Assembly (NCBI RefSeq): GCF_014652535.1
Contig: NZ_BMYZ01000003.1
Span: forward strand, 186,001-250,000
DNA from: Cellvibrio zantedeschiae
GTDB taxonomy: Bacteria > Pseudomonadota > Gammaproteobacteria > Pseudomonadales > Cellvibrionaceae
Length of the DNA: 64,000 bases
Direction: 5' to 3'
How positions within the stretch are numbered: the first letter of the stretch is position 1; every line of letters begins with the position of its first letter. The notes under the pieces were generated by a model, which was not told the DNA's origin, did no database searches, and saw only the letters and a list, made by a program, of their open reading frames with translations. Made by a program: the position numbers and the translations under genes. Positions 27,747 to 36,587 of this stretch are shown piece by piece.

Positions 27747-28053
27747 ACTGCTTTCCTGTCCGAAGTAAGTATTGGTATGTTTTATAATATAATATTCTTA
27801 GTCTTGCTGCCAAATAAAACTGGAAATCGGGTTTGGTAGCCCAAGGCGTCACCTCACACAAAATAGGTGACATATCTCTCAAAATGTCACCATTCTCCAC
27901 CATTAGTCAGCCAAATTGACCACTAACTGCTCAACATCTAGCCACTAATACCCTTTTCGGTTTTAATGGAAATTAGAACAATAAAGACTTAGCCGATTTT
28001 TTTCTAAGCGGCTGACACCCACTGTTTTTACACAACAGAACGAGCAACTCTCT
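27747..28053. other. Divergent intergenic region, GH51 / dynamin-like GTPase
   Basis: A 307-base gap without a gene. Close to the GH51 gene is an AT-rich stretch (TTTTATAATATAATATTC, near 27779-27796) fit for a promoter. Further up is the GTCACC repeat cluster listed separately. Next to the GTPase gene I see no clear promoter. Confidence 0.5.
27848..27891. promoter_or_regulatory. GTCACC inverted-repeat cluster, candidate operator
   Basis: GTCACCT (27848-27854) and AGGTGAC (27865-27871) form an inverted repeat with 10 bases between; a third half-site GTCACC follows at 27886-27891. It lies about 100-145 bases upstream of the GH51 arabinofuranosidase start. The layout suits a dimeric regulator such as a sugar-responsive repressor or activator; the protein is unknown. 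Confidence 0.45.
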
Positions 28054-30066
28054 ATGGACGTTAGAGCATTACATCGCCAGATGACCCAGTACAACCGCTG
28101 GAAACGCCAACTTGATGAGCGTTTGCAACGATTTGATGCCTGGGGCAACAGCCACCAAATGTTGAGTTTGGATGTGCAACGTACCTTGCAGAAAGCCCGC
28201 AACCTGTTGCGTGGTGATAGCTTTACCATTGCCTGTGTCGGCGAGTTCTCTCGCGGTAAAACCGAACTGATCAATGCACTTTTGTATACCGAGGGTGGCC
28301 GCCGTTTGCTGCCATCCCAACCGGGGCGTACCACTATGTGCCCCACCGAAATTTTTTGGGACCCGCAAGTGCCCGTCAATTGCGTGCGTCTTCTGCCGAT
28401 TGAAACCCGCCGCACCAATACCAGTTTGCAAAAATTCAAACGCATCCCCCAAAACTGGGTGACGGTAACTTTTGATCCGCATAATCACGAACAAACCCGC
28501 GCCGCTATTAACCAGGTATCAGCCAATAAATGGGTTACCCCTGCCGATGCACTCAAGCTGGGTTTTGCGATGGATGAATTGGGTGATCGCGATGAGAACG
28601 GCAGAGTTGCTGTACCCGCGTGGCGCCATGCACTGATTAGCCTTGATCACCCATTGTTGCGCCAGGGTTTGCGCATTGTGGATACACCCGGCTTGAATGC
28701 TTTGGGTAACGAACCAGAGCTCACGCTAAAAACCTTACCGGAAGCACAAGCCATTTTGTTTTTGATGTCTGCCGATGCGGGTGTAACTGCAAGCGATATG
28801 ACCATTTGGCGCGAGCACGTGCAAACCCTGCGCGACGAACAATGCACAGCTGTGCTTGCCCTGCTCAATAAAATTGATAGTTTGTGGGACGATTTACAAT
28901 CACCTGCGGAAGTCACTGCAAATATAGAAAACATTCGCCACATCACAGCCCAGCAATTGAAACTCGCGCCCGAGCAAGTTATTGCACTTTCTGCCAAACA
29001 AGGTTTATTGGGAAAGGTGGGCCGCAACTTACCGCAACTGGAGCGCAGTAATTTTCCACAGTTGGAGCGCAAACTGGCGGATGTCGTTTTGCACAGCCAG
29101 CAACAAATTATTGGCCATCGCCTGGTAGGCGATAGTTATGAAATGATTATCAACACGCGCAATAGCCTCGCCCAACGTTTAACCGTATGCGAAGCAGAAA
29201 TTAATGTATTGCGCTCGGCTGCACCGCAAGAAGCCGCCGAAACATTGCAACAATTGCGCGATACGATTCGCCAAACGCATCACCAATATCACAAGCAAGC
29301 GCTGTCTTTGCGCACTAGCCAGCGCCTATTGGAATCGCAACGCGTTGCATTGCTTGCACCTGTGAGTTCGGGCTTGTTGGAACAACAAATTAATAGCGCT
29401 CATCGCAACCTTGCGCAGAGTTGGACAACACTTGGCCTAGCACGCGCTATCGGCAATTTCTTCGATGATGTAGATAGCAGCCTGCAACATATTGAACGCG
29501 AAATTGATCGCGCCAATCGCGTGCTTGTTTCAATTTATCAACGCCCGGAACACAATTTGACTGGCGATGATTTAATGATGCGCCACTTACTTAAAATTCA
29601 TAATCAGCGCCGTCAACTGCGTCAACTGCATAAACGTGCCGATGATTTCCGTTTTTCGCTCAACACATTACTCACCCGCAAAGGTGCGTTGATTAATCGC
29701 TTTATCAACACCCTGGTGCAAGAAGTTCGCAATACTTATCAGGAATTAAACGAACACATCGGCTTGTGGCTGCAAGAAGCACTTACACCTTTAATGCACA
29801 ACAACCAATACCAGAAGCAACTGCTGGAAACCCACATGCTGCGCCTGACCCAATTGCAAACCCAACGCAATACTCATGCGGAACAAATCGAAAGTTTGCA
29901 AACAAATATTTATCAATTGCAAACTGCGCTCAACTCACTGGAACCTTTGTATCAGGAAATTATTAGCGCGCCCTTGGTAAATGATGCGAGCGAAAAACTT
30001 GCGGAAATTCGCAGCGGGCAAGTGGTGTCTTTGTTGGAAGCGAGGAAGGCTGCGCGGGCGAATTAA
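28054..30066 (+). CDS. Dynamin-like GTPase
   Basis: A 670-residue protein with a GTPase domain near residues 50-340: P-loop GEFSRGKTELINALL (63-77), a switch region around RTTMCPTE, G3 DTPGLNALG and G4 NKID. The remainder is long alpha-helical, with coiled-coil stretches (LETHMLRLTQLQTQRN), as in bacterial dynamin-like proteins that bind or reshape membranes. A paired second dynamin, common in other bacteria, is absent. No neighbour suggests a specific pathway. Confidence 0.88.
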   Translation: MDVRALHRQMTQYNRWKRQLDERLQRFDAWGNSHQMLSLDVQRTLQKARNLLRGDSFTIACVGEFSRGKTELINALLYTEGGRRLLPSQPGRTTMCPTEIFWDPQVPVNCVRLLPIETRRTNTSLQKFKRIPQNWVTVTFDPHNHEQTRAAINQVSANKWVTPADALKLGFAMDELGDRDENGRVAVPAWRHALISLDHPLLRQGLRIVDTPGLNALGNEPELTLKTLPEAQAILFLMSADAGVTASDMTIWREHVQTLRDEQCTAVLALLNKIDSLWDDLQSPAEVTANIENIRHITAQQLKLAPEQVIALSAKQGLLGKVGRNLPQLERSNFPQLERKLADVVLHSQQQIIGHRLVGDSYEMIINTRNSLAQRLTVCEAEINVLRSAAPQEAAETLQQLRDTIRQTHHQYHKQALSLRTSQRLLESQRVALLAPVSSGLLEQQINSAHRNLAQSWTTLGLARAIGNFFDDVDSSLQHIEREIDRANRVLVSIYQRPEHNLTGDDLMMRHLLKIHNQRRQLRQLHKRADDFRFSLNTLLTRKGALINRFINTLVQEVRNTYQELNEHIGLWLQEALTPLMHNNQYQKQLLETHMLRLTQLQTQRNTHAEQIESLQTNIYQLQTALNSLEPLYQEIISAPLVNDASEKLAEIRSGQVVSLLEARKAARAN

Positions 30067-30289
30067 TTTTAGGTATGGAGTCCTCTCCGGTCACCTTGAA
30101 CATCACCGCTCCTGCGCCGCAAGCGGACCTGAAACTCAGTTAACCGAGTTCCGTTCGTTTTCGCATGAAGCACGCTTCACAAACACTCAACTCACCCATA
30201 CGCCCGCGGCATACGACCGCCATGGATGGCGAAAGTGCAGAAAATGCAGAAAATGCAGGAGCAATTTTCTGCCCGTTCATCCTGAACAT
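30067..30289. other. Gene-free stretch with short repeats
   Basis: No convincing gene. It contains GTGCAGAAAATGCAGAAAATGC (a 9-base unit repeated about 2.5 times) near 30235-30258 and a CCGCCATGGATGGCG palindrome near 30219-30233. Short ORFs on both strands here are low-complexity and I do not support them. Confidence 0.5.
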
Positions 30290-30326
30290 AAAAAAGGCCG
30301 GATCCAGCTTGGTCTGGAGTCCGGCC
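30290..30326 (-). terminator. Terminator of the amtB operon
   Basis: GGCCGGA/TCCGGCC arms with an inner CCAG/CTGG pairing (30296-30326) form a long hairpin, followed on the complement by six T. It ends transcription from the minus-strand genes at 30355-32165. Confidence 0.85.
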
Positions 30327-30354
30327 AACAGAGTACATCTCCACTAAAAAATCT

Positions 30355-30735
30355 TTAACGCAAACGCCCTACATAATGTTGGTCCTGCTCAACCACTGCA
30401 TCAGCTTCAGGCTCTACTGCTTCATGCACTGCATGTTCAATAGGAATTGAAACCCGCGATGAGGAGGCAACCATTAAGCGACGCGGCTTAAAAGGCGAAT
30501 TGGCAAACAAGCCACCTTCTGCAAAATAAATATCTTCAAGCTTGTGACACATTGTGTGTAAATCGGTATTTGATGTTGAGTTAGCCAACTCCAAAACATG
30601 TAAGCAATATTCTGGATTGGTGCTCATGTATTTGATGTCGGTAACCCGCCCGATTTCACGGCGCAGCAACACATGCAAACGCCCCATTAAACCGAAAGCC
30701 TGGCTTTCCAATTCTTCTACGGATGTTGGGTTCAT
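30355..30735 (-). CDS. Unknown protein translationally coupled to amtB
   Basis: A 126-residue cytoplasmic protein without a recognised domain. The start overlaps the amtB stop (ATGA), so both are made from one message. The N-terminal two-thirds look helical (VEELESQAFGLMGRLHVLLR, NTDLHTMCHKLEDIYFAEGG); the C-terminus is acidic and low complexity (VHEAVEPEADAVVEQDQ). In most bacteria the gene at this place is glnK, the PII regulator of AmtB; this protein has no PII features such as the YRG T-loop. A role tied to ammonium transport is likely, but only from context. Confidence 0.75.
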   Translation of the reverse strand: MNPTSVEELESQAFGLMGRLHVLLRREIGRVTDIKYMSTNPEYCLHVLELANSTSNTDLHTMCHKLEDIYFAEGGLFANSPFKPRRLMVASSSRVSIPIEHAVHEAVEPEADAVVEQDQHYVGRLR

Positions 30736-32165
30736 AGGACTTGCTCCCCGTGTTGCTCAATATCAAGACCTTCGTTTTCCTCATCTATTTCAACGCGCAG
30801 GCCCATGACTTTGTCGATAATCAACAAAATAATGGCCGTCACTATGCTCGCGTAAATTACGGTAGTGATTACGCCAATCGCTTGGATCGCAATGCTGCCT
30901 TCAACACCACCGATACTTTTCACCGCGAAAACGCCAGTGAGTAAAGCTCCAACAATTCCACCTATAGCGTGCACACCAAACACATCGAGAGAATCGTCGT
31001 ACCCCAGAGTAGATTTCAACCAGGTTGCTCCCCAGTAGCAAGCGATACCGGCCGAAATTCCAATTGCAAACGCGCCTGTTACGCCAACAAAACCAGATGC
31101 AGGTGTAATCGCCACCAAGCCAGCAACCGCGCCCGATACCATACCCAGCACCGAAGGCTTACGGCGTTTGAACCATTCAATCAGCATCCAGGTCATGGCC
31201 GCAGCGGCAGTGGCTAATTGCGTGGTAAACATCGCCATGCCTGCGCGACCATCCGCAGCACCAGCAGAACCCGCGTTAAAACCAAACCAGCCAACCCAAA
31301 GTAAGGAAGCGCCTATTACGGTGAGAATCAAATTGTGCGGCGGCATGGAAACACGCCCAAAACCAAGCCGTGGCCCCACGATTATTGCAGCCACCAAACC
31401 AGAAACACCGGCATTAATATGCACTACAGTTCCGCCCGCAAAATCCAGCACGCCAAGCGATGCCAACCAACCCGTTGGCTCCCAAACCCAGTGCGCAACC
31501 GGGGCATAAACCAGTAGCGACCAGAAGGCGATAAACACCACCAGCGCAGAGAACTTCATGCGCTCGGCAAAGGCGCCGGTAATCAGAGCGGGGGTAATAA
31601 TGGCGAAGGTCATTTGGAACATCATGAAGACGCTTTCCGGAATGCTTTGCGCAACGTGGTGAACCGTAACCATGCCGGTTTCCTTAATGAAATCCATCCC
31701 ATTCAACATGAACCGGTCCAGGCTGCCCAACCAAGGCGAAACACCCGGCGTAAAGGCAATGCTGTAACCCACAATCACCCACAAGATCGAAACAATACAG
31801 GTGGCGGCAAAACTGTGCGCCATGGTCGCAAGGACGTTTTTCTTGCGCACCATACCCGTGTAAAAAAGCGCAACGCCGGGAATGGTCATCAATAAAACCA
31901 GCGCGGTAGAAACCAACATCCAGGCTGTATCTCCTGCACTGATTTTGCTCACGCTTACCAAGGTCGGCTTGGTCATTGGCGGTTCGACCACGGCTTCGAC
32001 AGCGCTGGTAAGGGGAACTGCAGCGGGAACCTCTGCAACAGGAGCGGTAGTTTCGCCAGCTTCAGAAGAAATCGAACTTGAAGAAGCATCCTGCGCAAAC
32101 ACAGGTGCTACCGCGAAACAGAACAATAATGAGACAACAGCTAAGCTTATGGACACCAAACGCAT
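30732..32165 (-). CDS. amtB: Ammonium transporter AmtB
   Basis: A 477-residue Amt-family channel with a signal peptide and a low-complexity N-terminal extension (about residues 25-65), then eleven membrane helices starting near GDTAWMLVSTALVLLM. Signatures include GVALFYTGMVRKKNVL, DFAGGTVVHINAGVSGLVAA and DVFGVHAIGGIVGALLTG with the conserved pore histidines. The C-terminal tail EGLDIEQHGEQVL is the segment that interacts with PII proteins in characterised AmtBs. A sigma54-type promoter lies upstream, but no glnK is present. Confidence 0.95.
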   Translation of the reverse strand: MRLVSISLAVVSLLFCFAVAPVFAQDASSSSISSEAGETTAPVAEVPAAVPLTSAVEAVVEPPMTKPTLVSVSKISAGDTAWMLVSTALVLLMTIPGVALFYTGMVRKKNVLATMAHSFAATCIVSILWVIVGYSIAFTPGVSPWLGSLDRFMLNGMDFIKETGMVTVHHVAQSIPESVFMMFQMTFAIITPALITGAFAERMKFSALVVFIAFWSLLVYAPVAHWVWEPTGWLASLGVLDFAGGTVVHINAGVSGLVAAIIVGPRLGFGRVSMPPHNLILTVIGASLLWVGWFGFNAGSAGAADGRAGMAMFTTQLATAAAAMTWMLIEWFKRRKPSVLGMVSGAVAGLVAITPASGFVGVTGAFAIGISAGIACYWGATWLKSTLGYDDSLDVFGVHAIGGIVGALLTGVFAVKSIGGVEGSIAIQAIGVITTVIYASIVTAIILLIIDKVMGLRVEIDEENEGLDIEQHGEQVL

Positions 32166-32194
32166 GCAAGCACCTCGTATGTTAGTACTAGGGT

Positions 32195-32214
32195 AAAAGC
32201 ATTAAGCGTGCCAG
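32195..32214 (-). promoter_or_regulatory. Sigma54 (-24/-12) promoter of amtB
   Basis: On the complement the sequence reads CTGGCACGCTTAATGCTTTT: the invariant GG and GC are exactly 10 bases apart, and TGGCACG is a full -24 box. It lies about 30-50 bases before the amtB ATG. Sigma54 promoters under NtrC control are usual for amtB, which supports the call. Confidence 0.85.
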
Positions 32215-32594
32215 TGGAAAAATGCGCCATCAGTCTAGGCCGATGAATATTTCGCAGCCCAATATGGTGCAAATGAGCGCCTCAGGATGGACTTGCCAGC
32301 ACCAAAGCAACGCAGCTTCCATTGCTATCACACAGCCCAATTCCCCTAGGGCTCCAAATCAACCTGAAACAGGCCATCTAACACTTCACGACGCTTGGGG
32401 ATTAGGAAAATCTTTTATTCGCAGCGAGAACTGAGCTGAAAAAGACTCTCGCTCCGCTACATAACTTGCAGGCTATAGCCCGCGTCTTTAGACTGGCGCC
32501 CAACAATCTAACGAAAGCCAGCCAGACCCACCGAAAGCAGGCTAAGCTTTGCGTTTAGCTCACGCTTTCCGCCTTTACCTATAAGAGAAGACCC
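32215..32594. other. Intergenic region amtB / metX
   Basis: The rest of the 429-base divergent gap. It carries the candidate NtrC site for amtB and must include the metX promoter, which I cannot define. I looked for a SAM-binding leader ahead of metX and saw no pattern I could defend. A 70-codon ORF here (32222-32434) overlaps the regulatory sites and is not supported. Confidence 0.45.
32256..32275 (-). promoter_or_regulatory. Candidate NtrC-binding site upstream of amtB
   Basis: The complement reads TTTGCACCATATTGGGCTGC, matching the NtrC pattern TGCACC-N5-GGTGCA fully in the first half and partly in the second. It is centred about 65 bases above the -12 element, a workable distance for an enhancer site. 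A weaker half-site (GCACCA) follows near 32299. Confidence 0.55.
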
Positions 32595-33740
32595 ATGCCT
32601 GATGTGCTACCGCCCGATTCCGTCGGGATTGTCACACCGCAGACCCTGCATTTTAGCGAGCCACTTTTATTGGCTTGCGGCAAAACCCTGACCGACTACC
32701 AGCTCGTTTACGAAACCTACGGCCAGCTCAACGCCAAAAAAAACAACGCCATATTGATTTGCCACGCGCTCTCCGGCCACCACCACGCCGCCGGTTACCA
32801 CAGCATGAGCGACAAACGCCCCGGCTGGTGGGATGCCTACATAGGCCCCGGCAAACCAATTGATACCAACAAATTCTTTGTGGTTAGCCTCAACAACATC
32901 GGCGGCTGCCACGGCTCGACTGGGCCAAGCAGTATCAACCCCGAAACCGGCAAACCATGGGGACCGGATTTCCCCAAATTGCGCGTGCGCGATTGGGTAC
33001 ACAGCCAGGCGCGCTTGGCTGACAAGCTGGGGATAGAGGTATGGGCAGCGGTCATTGGCGGCAGCCTAGGCGGCATGCAAGCCATGCGCTGGACATTGGA
33101 ATACCCTGAGCGCGTACGTCACTGTGCGGTAATCGCCTCGGCCATGAAATTGAGCGCACAAAATATCGCCTTCAACGAAACGGCTCGCCAAGCCATTATC
33201 AGCGACCCGAATTTTTGCGACGGCCGCTATCTGGAACAAAACACTATTCCACGCAACGGCCTAAGCGTTGCGCGCATGATTGGTCATATTACTTATTTGT
33301 CCGATCATGACATGGGCGAAAAATTTGGGCGCGATTTACGCAGCGGCAGTTTCGATATCGGCAGCGATCAGGAAGTGGAATTCCAAATTGAAAGTTACTT
33401 GCGCTATCAGGGCGGCAACTTCGCTAAACAATTTGATGCGAATAGCTATTTGCTCATTACCAAAGCGCTCGACTATTTTGATCTGGCGCGCGAATACGGT
33501 GACGATGCTATAGCCGCATTTCAAAATGCGCAGGCAAAATTTTTAGTAATTTCATTCAGCACCGATTGGCGTTTTGCACCCGAGCGCTCCCACGAAATTG
33601 TGAGCGCATTAATTGGCGCAAACAAATCCGTCACCTATGCAGAAATCGAATCCAAATCCGGCCACGATGCCTTTCTCTTACCCGATGAGCGCTACCAACA
33701 AGTATTTGGTCGTTATCTCGCTGGCATAGTTACGGAGTGA
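32595..33740 (+). CDS. metX: Homoserine O-acyltransferase MetX
   Basis: A 381-residue alpha/beta-hydrolase-fold enzyme that activates homoserine for methionine synthesis. The nucleophile Ser is in [12 protein letters not shown] (about 157); [19 protein letters not shown] and [11 protein letters not shown] (acid/His end) complete the pattern. Although named an acetyltransferase, MetX of Pseudomonas-type gammaproteobacteria with a linked metW often uses succinyl-CoA, so the acyl donor is left open. It ends 7 bases before metW. Confidence 0.95.
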   Translation: MPDVLPPDSVGIVTPQTLHFSEPLLLACGKTLTDYQLVYETYGQLNAKKNNAILICHALSGHHHAAGYHSMSDKRPGWWDAYIGPGKPIDTNKFFVVSLNNIGGCHGSTGPSSINPETGKPWGPDFPKLRVRDWVHSQARLADKLGIEVWAAVIGGSLGGMQAMRWTLEYPERVRHCAVIASAMKLSAQNIAFNETARQAIISDPNFCDGRYLEQNTIPRNGLSVARMIGHITYLSDHDMGEKFGRDLRSGSFDIGSDQEVEFQIESYLRYQGGNFAKQFDANSYLLITKALDYFDLAREYGDDAIAAFQNAQAKFLVISFSTDWRFAPERSHEIVSALIGANKSVTYAEIESKSGHDAFLLPDERYQQVFGRYLAGIVTE

Positions 33741-33747
33741 TCAAAAG

Positions 33748-34335
33748 ATGCGTATCGACTTAAACGAAATTCAAAACTGGATCAAACAAGGCAGCCGCAT
33801 TCTTGACTTGGGTTGCGGCGACGGCACCTTGTTAAAATTCCTTAACGACAACAAACAAACCCAAGGCTACGGTTTGGAAATTGATGCCGCGCAAATTAAT
33901 TTGTGCATCGACAAAGGTTTGAACGTTATCGAACAAAACCTTGACCGCGGCCTTGGCAATTTTGCAGACAATAGTTTTGATACTGTGCTCATGACGCAAG
34001 CGCTACAAACCTTGCACTTTCCACACCTGGTGTTGGATGAAATGCTGCGCGTCGGCAAAGAATGCATAGTCACCTTCCCCAACTTCGGTCACTGGAAAGC
34101 CCGCTTCCATTTATTCACCCGCGGCCGCATGCCCGTATCCGATTTATTGCCCTACGAATGGTACGACACACCCAACATCCACTTCTGTACCTTTAAAGAT
34201 TTTGAAGTTTTGTGTCGTGAACGAAACTATAAAGTCATCAATCGTCAGGTAGTGAATGAACAAAGCGGGCAATTACTAAAAGATGCGTTACCCAATTTAT
34301 TTGGCGAGACGGCGATTTATCATTTGAGTAAGTAG
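33748..34335 (+). CDS. metW: MetW, methyltransferase-fold partner of MetX
   Basis: A 195-residue protein with a class I SAM-methyltransferase fold: ILDLGCGDGTLLKFL is motif I and VLMTQALQTLHFP follows. MetW is required together with MetX for full homoserine acyltransferase activity in several proteobacteria. Directly downstream of metX, as in Pseudomonas. Confidence 0.94.
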   Translation: MRIDLNEIQNWIKQGSRILDLGCGDGTLLKFLNDNKQTQGYGLEIDAAQINLCIDKGLNVIEQNLDRGLGNFADNSFDTVLMTQALQTLHFPHLVLDEMLRVGKECIVTFPNFGHWKARFHLFTRGRMPVSDLLPYEWYDTPNIHFCTFKDFEVLCRERNYKVINRQVVNEQSGQLLKDALPNLFGETAIYHLSK

Positions 34336-34377
34336 TATTTATTTCAAGGGAAATCATGATACGGAAAGAACTCAAAT

Positions 34378-35094
34378 ATGCGCAGCAAAACTAGTAACAT
34401 CATCTGGATGGCCGCAATCGCAATTGCAGCCATTTCTATTTGGCTTTTTCAAAACAACCTCATCAGGCCAGTCCTTTTTGCATCAAATATTCTTGAACCT
34501 GAGATTAAAAAACAAACGCATACAGAACCTTTCAATCCAGAAAATTTAGTGACCTTAAGCAAAACCCCTGAGACTAGCTCTACTATTAATACAAGAGCAA
34601 ATCCAACGAGAAAAATCAAAACCGTTAGCGCATCCGCTTCAAACAATAATGAAGCCAGCAGCAACGCACAAGAAATAACGCCAACGTCTAAACTAGTCGC
34701 AAAAATTACCGATGAAGAGGCAAAAAAAGTTATTCCCCATCCCTTCAATCTTGCACTGGGAATCTTTAAAGACAACGACCGCTCAACTTACAGAGAGTTT
34801 TCTGATGCCGAGCTATCAGATGACTGGGATTTAACCATGCAAGGGCAACTGGTCGATGCTATATACAGCCACCCATATTCCAATGCATTAAAAATTGATT
34901 CCATTGCATGCAAGGCTCATATTTGTGAAATTCGCTTATTAGCAACTAACACCAGCGCGTGGCCACTCATTTTTGCCGATCTTCGCCAACAATACTGGTG
35001 GTCATTTGGTAACAATTACAGCATCTACGAATTTGGGATAACACAAGACTCGCGAATACAAACGGTTTATTTTATTCTGCTTGTCAAAAGCTAG
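34378..35094 (+). CDS. Membrane-anchored protein of unknown function
   Basis: A 238-residue protein with one N-terminal helix (IIWMAAIAIAAISIWLF), a Ser/Thr/Asn-rich linker to about 110 and a small C-terminal domain in which two cysteines are close together (IDSIACKAHICEIRLL), a pattern common in periplasmic proteins with a disulfide. It lies between metW and the DUF4426 gene, which are adjacent in Pseudomonas, so it is probably an insertion. I do not know the family. Confidence 0.7.
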   Translation: MRSKTSNIIWMAAIAIAAISIWLFQNNLIRPVLFASNILEPEIKKQTHTEPFNPENLVTLSKTPETSSTINTRANPTRKIKTVSASASNNNEASSNAQEITPTSKLVAKITDEEAKKVIPHPFNLALGIFKDNDRSTYREFSDAELSDDWDLTMQGQLVDAIYSHPYSNALKIDSIACKAHICEIRLLATNTSAWPLIFADLRQQYWWSFGNNYSIYEFGITQDSRIQTVYFILLVKS

Positions 35095-35118
35095 ATACTT
35101 CGCCAAGAGGACATGATC

Positions 35119-35580
35119 ATGATAAAAGTTTTAGCGATATTTGCAATTCTGTTTACTGCAGTAACAACTCAAGCACAAATAAACCAAACCAAAGAAATCC
35201 ATACCTCGCAAAAATTTGGTAACTACACAGTTCACTACAACGTCTTCAACAGCAAAAATATTCCTGCCGAAGTCGCCAACCTTTACAAACTCACGCGCAG
35301 CAAAGATATTGCCTTGGTAAATATCAGCCTTACCAAAACCGAAAGCGGCGTAACAAGTTTGGGGTTACCCGCAAAAGTATCGGTTAAAGCCGTAAACCTT
35401 ATGCAGCAAGTTAAAGCCTTGGAATTTATGGAAATCAAAGAACCAGAAGCGACTTATTACATTGCAAAATTCCGCCATACTAATGAAGAAGATATTCGGT
35501 TTGAGGTTAGTGTGGTTCCTGAAGGGGAAAGCAAATCCTTAAATGTTATTTTTACGCGGAAGCTGTTTACTGAAAATTAA
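35119..35580 (+). CDS. DUF4426 family periplasmic protein
   Basis: About 153 residues with a signal peptide (MIKVLAIFAILFTAVTTQAQ). FGNYTVHYNVFNSKNIPAEVA and RSKDIALVNISLTK are typical of DUF4426, a family encoded next to metW in pseudomonads; function unknown. The ATG at 35119 has GAGG at a good distance (8 bases); 35113 is an in-frame alternative. Confidence 0.85.
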   Translation: MIKVLAIFAILFTAVTTQAQINQTKEIHTSQKFGNYTVHYNVFNSKNIPAEVANLYKLTRSKDIALVNISLTKTESGVTSLGLPAKVSVKAVNLMQQVKALEFMEIKEPEATYYIAKFRHTNEEDIRFEVSVVPEGESKSLNVIFTRKLFTEN

Positions 35581-35628
35581 TCTCTGTGATTTAAAAAACC
35601 TAATAGCGCAACAACCAAGGGAAAAAAT

Positions 35629-36507
35629 ATGGATCTCCCCAAGTTTAACGAAACATTCCTACCCATTCTTCAAGTTTTAAGTAATGGCGAGACTATTACC
35701 GGTCGGGAACTCGCGCAATTAGTTGAGCAAAAATTCTATTCTCACCTGCCCGAAGAGCTACTAAGTCAAACGACAAAAAGCGGGGATAGGTTAATTGAGA
35801 ATAGAATTGCGTGGGGTAAGTCCTACCTTAAAAAGGGAGGCTTGGTTCACTACCCACAGAGGGGGCACGTGCAAATTACAAGCAAAGGAAAAGAAGCAAA
35901 GCCTGAAAATCTTTCCTTAGAACACATGCAATCTAACGTAATTTCTTTTTATGAACCGGAAAGTAGTAAATCGACAATCGATGAAAATATGAGCACGTCA
36001 AGCCCACAAGATTTGATAGATAGTGGAATTGAGCAAATTGAACGCAGTATTAAAAGTGAGCTTCTTGAAAAACTCAAAGCTATAGACCCGTATTCATTTG
36101 AAAAAATAATTTTAATACTGCTAAAGAAAATGGGATACGGTGACTTTATAGAAACCTCAAAATCTAGAGATGGTGGTATTGACGGAATTATTAATGAAGA
36201 TCAATTAGGTCTTGAAAAAATATATATTCAGGCAAAAAGGTACAGCGAGAATAAAGTCAGAGAAACAGACATTAGAAACTTTATTGGAGCCATGAGTGGC
36301 GACACTAGAAAAGGAATTTTTGTAACAACCTCAAACTTCGACGAAAATGCGAAAAAGAAAGCAAGAGAAGCTCACCATACAATTATTTTGGTGGATGGAA
36401 TTAAACTGGTCGAACTTATGCACAAATTTAATGTGGGCGTGCAAGTCAAGAGTTTCTACGAAGTTAAAGTTCTAGACAACGATTTCTTTGACAGCGAAGA
36501 TCTGTAG
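35629..36507 (+). CDS. Mrr-type restriction endonuclease
   Basis: A 292-residue protein with an N-terminal Mrr winged-helix domain (about 1-95) and a C-terminal Mrr catalytic domain. The nuclease core is visible: F.KIILILLKKMGYGDF, D in SRDGGIDGII and the QAK motif in YIQAKRY, then GIFVTTSNFDENAKK. Mrr enzymes are type IV restriction systems that cut modified DNA and need no cognate methylase; none is nearby. Codon use is AT-rich compared with metX and metW, which suggests acquisition. Confidence 0.9.
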   Translation: MDLPKFNETFLPILQVLSNGETITGRELAQLVEQKFYSHLPEELLSQTTKSGDRLIENRIAWGKSYLKKGGLVHYPQRGHVQITSKGKEAKPENLSLEHMQSNVISFYEPESSKSTIDENMSTSSPQDLIDSGIEQIERSIKSELLEKLKAIDPYSFEKIILILLKKMGYGDFIETSKSRDGGIDGIINEDQLGLEKIYIQAKRYSENKVRETDIRNFIGAMSGDTRKGIFVTTSNFDENAKKKAREAHHTIILVDGIKLVELMHKFNVGVQVKSFYEVKVLDNDFFDSEDL

Positions 36508-36587
36508 CTATTAACTTAGCATAAAATTTGGTTCGTCTAAATTAAGAGCACCACTCCAATTAAATTTTCAGCTTTTTGGATATAAAA

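Noticed and set aside
30140-30328. 62-codon ORF on the complement and others after the dynamin-like gene
   Set aside because: They span a repeat stretch and the amtB-operon terminator hairpin, so coding is unlikely.
32222-32434. 70-codon ORF between amtB and metX
   Set aside because: It overlaps the NtrC-like region of amtB, is low complexity and has no RBS or domain.
32400-32594. SAM riboswitch ahead of metX
   Set aside because: Leader hairpins are possible, but no SAM-I, SAM-II or SAM-IV core could be traced, so it is not claimed.
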